Source of the DNA: Floccularia luteovirens
Lineage: Eukaryota; Basidiomycota; Agaricomycetes; Agaricales; Squamanitaceae
Reading direction: 5' to 3'
Length of the DNA: 64,000 bases
NCBI GenBank assembly: GCA_009739215.1
Contig: VSJF01000013.1
Coordinates: 186,001-250,000 of the forward strand
A model generated the notes under the pieces. That model saw only the letters and a program-made list of their open reading frames with translations, made no database searches and was not told the origin of the DNA. Shown piece by piece: positions 47,172 through 58,767 of the stretch. Made by a program: the position numbers and the translations under genes. Within the stretch, counting starts at the first letter, position 1. The number at the start of each line of letters is the position of its first letter.

Positions 47172-50080
47172 GTTGGATAGGTACAGTTGTACAGCACAGG
47201 TAGTTGTGGAGATACGGATTACCAAAATTTAAAAAACTGCCGCTCGGATATTATATACAGTCCTTATATATAAACTTAGAATTGAAAAAAAAGTTTGCTT
47301 CGCTGTGTGAATTTGGTAGGTCGTGCGATCAAGCGCGAAGTAACACAAATATAGTTCCGGCTAACCTATTGTGCAGAATTGTTACTTACTTGCCACTGAT
47401 TCGCCATTGGAGTGATCGAATATTGGGGAATGACAGCAAGGGGGTTAAAGAGGTGGTAGTTCTGCCAATACGCCATAGTTTTTAGTGACAGAATGAAGAC
47501 TCGTGAGTACCAAGCTGATAGTGAGGGCCGTATCACGCAATCGGCCTGAGTATTAACGCCTGAAAATGTACAACGCTGAGATCACTAGAGAATTTCTGAA
47601 TAGTACCTGAAAACCTTCTCGACACGAGGCGCTAGAGATTGGGAAAATCAAATTGAACGATGCCACGTACGATCGAGCAAGAAGATACCTAGCTGCTTAT
47701 CTTTGACCCACTGTGGCGCGGCTACAGATTGGTGTTAAGTCCTATGACTGACTTTTGGGGCTTACAGAATACATATGTGGTAGAACGGACAATCAAACTA
47801 TCCAGGTTGTTGTTGTATGATGTGGTATTGACAGTCGACGGTAGCTGGATTATCAATAAATGAATTCTGATGGTCTGTACTATCGCCGGGTGTAAAACAC
47901 AACTGCTATTTTAATTCAAGATACCCGATTTGCTTAATCAGTGGTTTGATGGGCTCAACACGAGATTCAACCATTTCTGATGACCAACGTGGAAATCCCG
48001 CCGGATCTGTTCACAAAATTGCTGTACGCGGATGTTATCATGCCAGGATCGTTACACCCTACCACTACCTAAGGGTCTAAACGTTGTCACTAGGGTTCTT
48101 CAAACCGGACCCAGGAAATTGGAAGAACGAGTAAGAACCTCACCAAGGTAAGTGCCCATATAAGCACGTCATGTACAACAAACAAATTCGATGCACACGA
48201 CTCCAAAAGGAACTAAAAATATAAAGGCACACGAGCAATCAATTGACTTACTGACACAATCCAAGACATTCTTGAGAGTGGCATGTTCCGGCTAATCCAT
48301 GGATGAATGCCTCAAATGGTGCCCTACACTGTCATGGGTTCAATTCATGAGGGAAGTTTCCCGAGCGTTCCGACTGTGCGAACAAAACACTTCGGGCGTG
48401 AAAAACCTGATGCGTAAAATGCGGGAAATTAAAGCTTCCGATCGAATAAAGCTGGTTTGACCTTGTTCTAGATGGGTGTGAACCACAAGAAAATTCTTTG
48501 TTGCACGGATCCTAATGACATCCGAGGAGAAGTGGGTTCTGAGAGCTCATAGATGGACCTGATAACGTACAGTATGCGTAAAGACATATAACTACACTCA
48601 CGCGCTCTTTGAATGGACAGCAAGCGTTGTACTTGATAGGAGCACGCCGGTCCAGCGGAGTTTTTTTAATTGCAATCTGGTCATTTGAACGTTTGACTTC
48701 AGAGACCAGTACTAAAGGCGCTGCGACTATGCATGCTATTGCCTCGCTGATCGCAGCCACCGTAAAGTTAGTTGAACATTTGTCGGCATACCGTAAAGAT
48801 GACCTTATCCGCTATTCTGGTGTGGGGGTCAAGATATGGATTTTAAAGCGGAGTTAATGAAGCTCCGCCGAAAAATAAACTCTGTAAGTCAACAAAATGA
48901 AGGCGTATGGTCAAGCGCGTTAAAACGCCTCAATTACAAACCACATCTATCACTTGCAATCAACTATACTCATTCTCATCAAACAATGCAACTGAGCATA
49001 TTAGGTCCATAAGTATATGTATCCCACATTTCCCACATGACACTTAGTTACTTGGCTATGACCTTAAATGCAGGAATGATCACTCGATGGCGTTTGCATT
49101 TTAGGCGTTAAAGAGAACCTGCGTTATCTTGAAAGCTTATAACACGGTGTTTATAGAATTACCCAAGGTTTGCCAATTATCCACAGGCCAGTCGGATTTT
49201 GTGCGTCTCAACCTAATTGTATATACTAATCTGTATCGTAATTTCACAGTGCCTTGTGAATCCCTAAAACTTACAATGAGTACTCATTGTCGGGCATGGT
49301 CTCCTGGAAAGTGTCTGACAAGTCTCTTGATGGCCATGAAATGTCAGCCTGGCTGATATATGCAACATATACATCGTAACTTTAATCTACAGAGAGAATC
49401 CCATCAAAGGTGATCTCACCCCACAAGTGAAGAAGCAAGATAGCTGGTTCTTCTTCTAGAAGCCAAGGCAGCAAGGGTCCTAAGCGCTAATTCCGGTACG
49501 TGGAGTTGCTGTCACGCGGACCGCAAGCCCCTAAGGTATGTATAATATTCATGGTCGCATGACATAGATCTTTAGTGCGTACATATGGTTCTCTTTAAAT
49601 GATATTTTTATACAACTTATAATTTCTACAGTGACCTGACAAAATACCTGTTATGACAGCCAAGCATCCACAAACACTTGGTATTCTCCAAATACTCGGA
49701 TGAGATATGATAAGACAGTGCACGAGGAGAAGTCATACGCGCAATCAATGCATGCGGAAATTCATCGGTCTTGATGAATGCTGGAGAAGCACATTGCATA
49801 AGTCCATAGAGGTCGTGAGCTCATCATCTGACCGTCCCCCGCTCCATTTAAGGTTAATCATCAAGATTGCTTGGAGCCCTCTCGTGCTTATTTTAGTTAT
49901 CTTAACCACCAAAGTAGGTCCCGTGGGCCACCTAGTATACCTATAGTTCCCCATCGAGGAAAACACCTGCTCTATTTCTTAGCACGCAACTTGTGCAAGT
50001 GCGGGCTGCAATAATAAAATAGCAATATCCCATACTTGATTGTTGCGACACGGTTTCCTTGCTACTCACAGTACGAAATC
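47172..50080. other. Gene-poor gap, nothing recognised
   Basis: A 2.9 kb stretch within the otherwise dense conserved block. No frame exceeds about 95 codons, none looks conserved, and I see no terminal repeats. The last few hundred bases must hold the promoter of the sugar transporter. Confidence 0.5.
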
Positions 50081-52732
50081 ATGCCAGAAAGCAAAGAAGA
50101 TGGCCGTTCAAACTCCCTGCGCTCAATCGATGACAAACACATTGAAGAACAGGTGGAATTAGGAGGACAGGAAAGAGCATCACCACTACATACCCCTAAG
50201 ACACCAGAGGAACGACAGCTCGCTTTGCAAGCTGCATTGAAAGTAGATCCTGGTGTCAGCAGATGGAGCTCTGCAGCCTTGCAAATGTATCTTGTAACTT
50301 TGGTTGTATGCTGTTGCTCAGGTGATAGTGGTTTCGACGGAACTGTATGTATCTCTTTCCTTCATTAGATAGTGTTGACGTTACCTATTTTAGGTCATGG
50401 GTGGTATCAATAGCATGCAGCAGTACCAGCAATATTTTGGTCTGACAGGTGTTGGCAGCAAAACCAGGTATACGGCTCTTTATTCTATCAAAAATTTCAA
50501 GGGATTCACCCCCAAGTTAGCATCGTGTTCGGTATATTCACAGTGTAAGCTTCCATTTAATCCTATATACTTATTGGGTTCACCCTAATCGATGCTTTGC
50601 AGTGGATCTATTTGGTTTGTCTCTCCTTCTAACATTCAATGCAATTTGTCTGATATAGTTTTAGTGGTACTATCCCTGCATGTAATGATTTCATGTATAC
50701 TTGCTTTCCTTGTATCTGGATCTGATCATATGCAGCATACTTTCCGGATCGATTGGGTCGCCGCTTTTCTATGTTCTTTGGTAATGCTGTTTTGATGTAT
50801 GTTGTCCTTTTTCGCTGCCGGCTGTTTTCCAACTCGTGGATGTAGTGTTGGTGCACTTATCACCGCCAACGCGAAACAGAAGGGGATGTTCCTCGGAGGT
50901 CGTTTTCTCACTGGTGAGTTTGTCAGTGGCACCGATATAGAATGCTTCATACTATCCCGCGAAGGTCTTGGTTCTTCATGTGCTGGCGCTTCTGCAAAGT
51001 CTTATCTCGCGGAAATGACACCACCACATTCAAGGGGAGCATATCTAGGGTTCTTGAATTCATTGTTTGTCAAGTTTTCCATTTGGTTTGCATGTTTTGT
51101 TTGATCAACTTTTCATTAAGCTATTATGTCGGTCAAATGACGGCTACTGGAATGATGGTAGCTACTGGAAGATTTCAGAGTGAACTGTCCTGGAGACTCC
51201 CTCTCTACATACAGGTAGGTGGCTATAGATATTCATTATATTGTTTGCGTGCATAATACAGCTTCGAAGGTCGTACCTGCCGCATTGAATGTTTTGTTCA
51301 TTTTCTTGTGTCCGGAGTCGTAAGTGTTTTATTTATGATCCAGCACAGCAAGCCGAACAGTGCGATTAGTCCTCGATGGCTTTACAGCGTCGGGAAAACT
51401 GCAGCAGCGCGAAAGATCTTGGCGAGGTTCCACAGCAGTACCGGAGACATCAACTCTCCTCTGATCGAGCTTGAAATGGAGGAGATACAAGAGAAGATCG
51501 AAGTTGACGGTGTCGATAGTGAGCTGTCGGGCTACCAGCTAATTACATTTATTGACGGAACAATGTAGAAAGGTGGTGGGATTTCCGACCACTTTTTAGG
51601 ACCCGAGCCGACCGGTACCGTGCCTATATGGTTATATTAATTGGTTAGTACGTAGCTCTTGAATTATTTCGTACGACTGACACTGTTTGAAACTTTGAAG
51701 GAACATTTGGTAGTTTCTCGTGCTTTTGACGAGAGTTGGAGGAAGTCTGATTCAAATTTTCAGGTCAACTAAGCGGAAATGGTTTAATCACTTATTTCCT
51801 CCCCATCCTCTTGAAGAATGCTGGGATAACTTCGCAAGATCGCCAACTGACTCTAAACTTTGTTAACAGTGTAACATCATAGTAAGTTCCATATCCATGC
51901 GTTATGTCATGGATCATGCTTAAGAAGTGTATTAGTTTGGGAGGTGAGATATCGCGGTTTGGTATGGATACATATTTCACGTCATCTAACTCAATCACGC
52001 ATTTAAGCGCTGTCTGTGAGTCTTCGAAATTTCGACTTAGCGCTCTTGTTGACTATATTCGGACAAAGGGATCTGCTATCATTGATCGATTTGGGCGTCG
52101 GAAGATATTGCTTGTTTCTACAATAATAATTACTGCGATACTCGCAATAGTGAGCGGACTACTCAGCTCTTTCGGAAATGCAGCAAGAGCGAATGCGGGC
52201 ATAACCTTTATTTATCTTTTCATGGTGGTATTTTCCTTCGGGTGGACTCCAATGTATGTTATGTTGCCTTATCGCACAGACAGTCCCTTTTTGTGATGAT
52301 TAACGTAACATTGTTAGGCAAGCGCTCTACCCTGCAGAGGTTCTTAGCTACCAAGCGCGTGCAAAAGGTCTTGCTTTCCTTGGGATAGTCTCACAGGTGT
52401 CGACGTTGATCAATACATTTGGGTGAGTAGATCAATGTTAGCTAAGAAGCCTAAGAAGCGTATAAAGATGATTTTCTCTGTTAGACTTCCCGTTGCACTT
52501 GAAAAACTTGCCTGGAAAGGTATGCAGTAAAATTAGGTGGAACGACCCGTGTCACTAATTACTTTTTTCAGTCTATGTAATATTCCTTGTTTGGGACATC
52601 TTCGAAGTTGTAGTGATATACTTTTTTGTCGTGGAAACAAAGGGATTCACGCTGGAGGAGATTAATGAGATATTTGAGCAGCCGAATCCAAAGAAATACA
52701 GTGAGAGTCTGCAGCGGCAGGCTCGGGGATGA
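50081..52732 (+). CDS. MFS sugar transporter
   Basis: Conserved pieces in at least 17 exons give a sugar-porter protein of about 530 residues. These are [151 protein letters not shown] and [14 protein letters not shown]. The PESPRWL and two D-R-x-G-R-R signatures identify the sugar porter branch, and the FGQLSGNG region recalls the lactose-permease-like group. It is a 12-helix plasma membrane protein; the substrate is unknown. Very small exons occur: 50603-50614 (12 bases), 50665-50681 (17) and 51701-51709 (9). Around 51888-52080 the model is uncertain: the intron is unusually long and an 18-base in-frame insertion (DYIRTK) precedes GSAIIDRFG. Confidence 0.85.
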
Positions 52733-52952
52733 GGGGTGGTGTATATAAAGATATGAATTATGTTTTGTTATTTTAATTGTGAAGATGGACAAACATGATC
52801 AAATAAAGTAGATTATTTTGACTGAGCTGTGCTGAGCAGTAGGGTTCATCCACACGACCTTTCCTTCTATTATCGATCCATCGTCCTTTCCCCTTCCCCA
52901 CCTCCTATACCACCTCCAGTAGCACAGGAAGGCCCATTTACTTTGCATCATC

Positions 52953-54953
52953 ATGGTCAGTATTTCTCTCACATCTCGTTATCTATATGATCCAAATCGA
53001 CCTAGGGTCAAACACTATCATCCCCAGGCAAGTGGGCTTATTCTTGAGCGACTCGTTTTTTTAACTCTCTTGACAGTAACTACAAAGCATACAGAGTCAG
53101 GTGAAAGTGCTACCTGCTTCTATTCCATTTCCGACATGCAAGGATGGAGAATTTGTGAGTTTTCTCCATTGTAGATTTTCCCCCACTTTACTGATCCAGA
53201 TCCCCAGCTATGGAAGATGCTCATGCGGCTGTTCTGGATTTGGATGGTAACCCAGAGGACTCGAACAGATATTTCGCGGTATATGACGGTCATGGTGGTA
53301 AGTTTTGTGACAATGCACTGCAATCAGATAGAAAAACTCTTTTTTTCAGGTGGAGCAGTTGCAAAATATGCTGGTCAAAATGTTCACAAACGATTAACGT
53401 CAGAAGAGTCATATCAAGAAAAATATTATGAGAAGGCTTTGAAGAGGGCATTTTTGGGAACGGATGAAGATCTATTGTCTGGTCCGTGCTCTTTTACTTG
53501 TTATCGCCCCCTTCAAATCTCAAGTGGACTAGATCCCGCACGTGCAAAAGATACCTCGGGATGTACAGCTGTAGCAGCATTGTATACTACAGACAACAAG
53601 ATTTATGTTGTAAGCATTGTGCATCTCCTAGCGTTAGCTGTATTTTTATAAACGGCCCAGGCGAACTCAGGTGACTCTCGGGCTGTGATTGGCGTTAAGG
53701 GTGAGGTTAAGCCACTTAGCTTCGATCATAAGCCAACCAATGAAGGTATGTGTAGTCGAAATTTTTTCCTTCCTTATGTTTATCTTTCATTAGGGGAGAA
53801 GGCTCGCATTGTGGGAGCGGGAGGGTTTGTCGACTATGGCCGGGTAAATGGTAACTATTACCGCTCAAGCCATTTGTTCATGTTGATAACAAGGCACAGG
53901 AAATCTCGCATTATCCCGCGCACTCGGGGATTTCGAGTTCAAGAAAAATTATGCACTGTCTCCAGAGGCCCAAGTTATCACCGCTGACCCTGATATCATA
54001 TGCCATGATGTGACCGAAGAAGACGAATTTATGGTGCTAGCTTGTGACGGCAGGTTCATCCGTCATGCTCTATTTCTCAAAAATTGATTGGTTGTTACAA
54101 AGGTATTTGGGATTGCATGACTTCACAGCAAGTCATCGACTTTGTTCGGTATAAAGTCTCAGAGGGTAAGGAACTTACGGAAATCAGTGAAATGATGTGT
54201 GAACACTGTCTTGCACCGGATACGTCATCAAGTGCTGGTATTGGTTGTGACAACATGACAGTCCTTATCGTAGCACTGACACATGGCCGCACGAAGGAAG
54301 ATTGGTATGCATGGATTACTGATCGTGTCAAGAACAACTATGGATACAACACCCCGTCAGAGGTGCCACAATTGTATGCACACAGCCGCCTGATGGCCTT
54401 CCGGGCTCGTAGGGAAGCAAAAGAATCAGCCAAAGATCGGACTCGGGATGATTCTGACAATATGGCAATGAACCTCCTGAGTGGTTCAGGACTGGGTAGC
54501 TTCGCTAGCGTGCTTAATGGAGGAGTGGTTTTTACACGTGGCCCTTTCCTATCGAACAACGATAACGGTCCTTTGATGTTCGGGTCAGATGATAGTGATG
54601 AAGAAGAGAGCGATGATAGTGTAATGGGTTCCGTCTTTGGTCGTAGCCTCAATTTAGGACGATCTGATTCCCCGGACCTTGTACATGATTCAGGAACGGG
54701 GATGGCTCATATTGAAGAGGACGATGATTCGCAAATGGAGAATGGCACCTTACATTATTCGCACGATGATGAAGATTTGCATTTTGGATTAAAAGGAGAC
54801 GCCCCCTTGCCTTCTAAACCCCTACCTAATGGTGATCAGCTATCATCGACCGCGATACAACAACTCGACTCAACACCTGGTGGAGATGCACCGTCAGCTG
54901 CTGTTGAGGCAGAGGGATTTTTGGACAAGAGCGAAGATCCACTCAAGTTTTAG
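52953..54953 (+). CDS. PP2C-type protein phosphatase (Ptc2/Ptc3-like)
   Basis: The PP2C domain is complete across about nine exons: [119 protein letters not shown] and [12 protein letters not shown]. The Asp residues of MEDAH, YDGHGG, ACDG and CDN are the metal ligands. An acidic C-terminal extension of about 200 residues follows. Ptc2/3 enzymes dephosphorylate stress and checkpoint kinases. The intron at 54050-54102 has a GC donor inside the ACDGIWD motif. The N-terminus is uncertain. The usual MGQTLS myristoylation start is not found. The ATG at 52953 is followed at once by a GTCAGT donor-like sequence or by an unusual in-frame extension. Confidence 0.88.
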
Positions 54954-55233
54954 AAGTGACATTTTTGTAGTATGTATCTCTAGTGCTTTTTTTTCTCTAT
55001 GTTTTTTTTTGTGATTCACATTAACGGGTTCTGTTTGTTCCATTAATATCTATTGTCCCTTCATCATGGTCTTACAATGATATCCCACCTCTTGTAGCAC
55101 TGTATAACCACACGTACTGATGGAGAAGGATGATCCCTTCAAAATCATTCCAGTAATTATACATACTTACACTGTGTATAAAATAAGTACATAAGTGTAT
55201 ATACTTGGCAAGAACCTCGTATTGTGTCACCTA

Positions 55234-57165
55234 TTAGATATTTTTTATCAACACTAACTCGCCTTCCGACAAGCAAGCTACCGTCAACTGTTCACTCTTG
55301 CCCTGCAGCACTGCGACTCCCAGTAAAGAGCCACCACGACCATCATCGACTTTTAAAATTGCTTGTTTTGCCCACATTTCTTGTACTGGTGAAGCACGAT
55401 ATATATAAACATTTCCACCTCGATCTCGTAGACCACCTTCAAAAGCGAAAACAGCTTTCCCCGGGATATGATAGGTAAAGCGTGTATCTTGCTTTGATGC
55501 CAACACGAATGCAAGAGCAGAAAACGTATGCTTATGGACCCATTTCGGAGGTGTTGATGAGACGTCCAGGTGGTAAGCTATTCCATCAATATTGTTCTTC
55601 GATATGATGGATATCTCATCATCCAGAAGTCCAGGAACAGGGGTAGAAAGTAGCTGGATGGGGGTGCCTTGATTGTTTCGACACCATGAGGGAGTAGATC
55701 CGTCCGTTTCAACCCACGATAGACAGACCTGTCTTCCAATAGAAGAATCTATTTCTTCATCCATCTCACCCTCAGCGAGACTAGGTGTTGCACCCCCCAT
55801 CCCCAACCCTCCCTTGCCATCACGCAGTTCCGCAGTGTACTTTTCTAGAACATCCCTAATATTCCACAATTCTGAAGGGTCGAGTGTTTCTAGGACTTCC
55901 GTTTGGTCAGAAGATGAAGCGAACACTGATGTCCATCTTGTGACTTCATTCTTCTTTTCAAGGTGGAGCGTAAGCAGTCCATACGAATGCTCCGCTTCGC
56001 GATCCCATGTCCAAAAGCTTGAAGATGGCGAGATGCCATCCCAGAGCTCTGTATTTGAAAATGAGGGGTGGGGCGAAGGTTTTGCTTGGTTGTTCTCAAC
56101 AAGAACAGTTAAATTATGGGTTGAAAATATGACTTTGATTTGTCTCTTGTCTGTATTGGCAGGTAAAGGGAATGCAATAGTCACGGTGTCCGATGTCTGT
56201 GTCCACGAATATGGAGGTGGTTTGTTTTCAGAAATTTCTGCAGCAGGCTCATCAAGGCGTTCGTTAGCTCTGGGTATCGGAGCTAGTTCGTCAGGAGAGG
56301 GCTGATATGGTGCTTCAGGTACGACATCAGCATAAGCAGACTCGCTTATCAGCAGGTATGATTGCAATGATTGAACAAATGCTGCATATATTGGTACATC
56401 AAGGCCGCGACGACGCCACAAAATATCCATCGGACGCGGTTGATCATTGGGTTGAGCGGCGAATACGTCGACCTTAGCTGCCAGAACATCATAAGGGATT
56501 TCCGATTTTCTGCCTTCAGTGACGTTAGTGGTGGGTCCTGATGAGCGGAATGACAACACCAGTACAACAGATGTTGAAGATGGGGTGTGAACTGAATGAA
56601 GTCTGAACGGGCAATCTAGAGGAATATCCAAGGGTAGAGTGTACACCCCAATGGCTTGAGCTGTGCCGCTATCTTGGTCTTGTATAGAGAGAATATATAA
56701 TAACCCACGACCATCTGAGATCACCACGGTAGTGGAATCTATGAAGGCAGCGGAGGGATATTCCCTTTCATATATATTCGTAGGAGAGGTCTGTACAGGT
56801 CGTGGTAGTTCGTAAATAACGCGGAACGAGGGCGTAAGCGTATCCTACTTGTAATCCCACCGTAAATCACAACTCTGAGACACACCACAAACGAAACACC
56901 TCACCAAGATGATATTGATTAAAATAACCTTATACTCTGCATCAATATAGAGGAGCCGATTTCCATGTTTATCAGCAACGAGATGGTTATGAGTTATTCG
57001 GCTTTGCATTTCTTTGAAGGATAGGGGGACTTTCCCAGATATAGTAGCTTGTGTAGGTTTATGCTCCAAAGGAAATCGTGAAATTGCATCATGCAAAGAA
57101 AGATCGAGACGATAACCCTCGAATTTGGGATTCAGGAGTGACCTATCTGGACCCAAAAATTCCAT
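55234..57165 (-). CDS. NUDCD1-like CS-domain protein
   Basis: Two exons (56929-57165, 55234-56844) encode 615 residues. The N-terminus has the family's NPKFEGYRLDL start and a predicted beta-propeller-like half (VISDGRGLLYILSI). The CS/NudC domain follows at about residues 250-350: PPYSWTQTSDTVTIAFPLP, then VIFSTHNLTVLVEN, PSFSNTELWDGISPSSSFWTW and LLTLHLEKKNEVTRWTSVF. NUDCD1-type proteins work with Hsp90 as co-chaperones; the clients in fungi are not known. The gene shares a 200-base divergent promoter region with the G-patch gene. Confidence 0.85.
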
Positions 57166-57364
57166 GGTACCCGATTAGTTGGGGTAATTTGTTAGCAGCA
57201 AAGTCGCGAAACGACTTGGAGAGGGCTGATTTACTATTTTGAGATGTCTACCGCACCAGTTTGTTTGGCAACTCCCTAGAACACAAACAAACTTTCATCG
57301 GCCCTTTGAATTTTTGGTACATGATATAATGATATCAACGACATTGTACAAAACGATACGATAA

Positions 57365-58517
57365 ATGCCCTTGGATAGTCACTCATACTTGGTCAGCCAA
57401 GGATGGGGTGGACAAGGTACTGCATTGCGTCAAGGTGCTATAAGCCGGCCATTGGCAGTACCGCAAAAGAAGAATTTATCAGGAATTGGCAAAGACCGCG
57501 ATGAAGCATTCCCTTTCTGGGACCAGTGAGTACATGCACCCTTGCATACCACAGGAACCAAGTATACCTAACGAAGATGAAGTCTTTTTTCAGCAGCAGC
57601 CAAGTCAATACAGGTTAAAGTCTTCAGTGAAGATGACAATGATTCTGATTCTAATTCCGTAAGTGTTTTCAGTACCACTAGAGATATTGCAATTATTGAT
57701 CACTTGGAGATAGGTTTTAGATGCAAACAGTATAACCACCTTAAAGCGTACAACTACCGGCATCCTATCCAATCGTCGACCCAACACAGGAGCACCTGCT
57801 TCTTCTGGTACAAACACACCCGATCCCAACCCTATCTCTCAACTTAGCCTCCTAGCTACTGCAAAACGTGAAGCCGCAAAGCGTGGACTATATTCAAGGT
57901 TCTTCCGTGGACCAGTGCTTGGTCCCGATACCGATACCGATATTACCAAGGACGCTTCCACCCCAACTTTGACATCCCACTATGAAAGCTCACCCTCTCT
58001 CATCACGGCAAATGCCACCAAAGATATCTTTCGGATCTCACAAAAGGATGGACATAAGAAGAAACGTGACTACAAAGAAACAGGAGATGAAAAGGCGGAA
58101 CGGAAGCGGAAGCGACACAAAGCAGAGAAAGACGAGAAACTAGAACTTTCACACTGGCAGGAGAAGGACTCAATTGTGAAGAAGGAAAAGAAATCAAGAA
58201 AGCATAAAGAACAAACAAACATGATGGGAAAGGAAACTTTGGATTCTCGTGCGAAGAAGGAAGAAAGGAGACGGAGGAAAGAAGAAAGGAGGAGGCGGAG
58301 GCAATTAGGAGACGACATTGTGGCTGCACCCACCAATCCAAAATTAAAGAGCAACACGATACAACCTTTTCCAGCATCAACACTCGGTGAAGCGAGCCCG
58401 CCAAGCGTGTCTGTCGAGAGTCCAAGTGTTGATGTTGAAGGCAAAAGAAAAAAGAAGAAACGAAAAAAGGCAGATACCTCAGATTTATTTACAACTGCTA
58501 GACTGCTAATACGATAG
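57365..58517 (+). CDS. G-patch protein, TMA23/GPATCH4-like
   Basis: Exon 1 (57365-57522) encodes MPLDSHSYLVSQGWGGQGTA, LRQGAISRPLAVPQKKNLSG and FPFWD. This is the short N-terminal G-patch of TMA23/GPATCH4-type proteins. Exon 2, taken from the acceptor in GATGAAG, gives LFSAAAKSIQVKVFSEDD. After one more intron, whose exact borders are less sure, the rest is one long exon with LATAKREAAKRGLYSRFFRG and a strongly basic Lys/Arg/Glu-rich tail (KKEERRRRKEERRRRRQ ... GKRKKKKRKKA), as in nucleolar ribosome-biogenesis factors. G-patch motifs activate DEAH helicases such as Prp43; whether this one does is inference. Confidence 0.8.
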
Positions 58518-58767
58518 TTTCCGATTTTATAGATTTTGGAAAAATAGAATGACATGTTTACTGTACAAACTGGAGATGTATGTATGAGAGTGTTCCTTTA
58601 GAACAAGTTCTTTGCAGAGTAGCTAGAAATCTGGTATATCAAAAAAGGAAACAAAAAAAGGTTGCAATCTGTTTTATGGAGTACATAAGGTGAATACAAG
58701 CTGTTTAGATGAACAACCATTGGATATATCACACATAGATACGTCCATGCTGGCAAAGAAATGGTGA

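Noticed and set aside
55673..56305. 210-codon open frame on the plus strand
   Set aside because: Antisense to the CS-domain exon of the NUDCD1-like gene, which has clear family motifs on the other strand.
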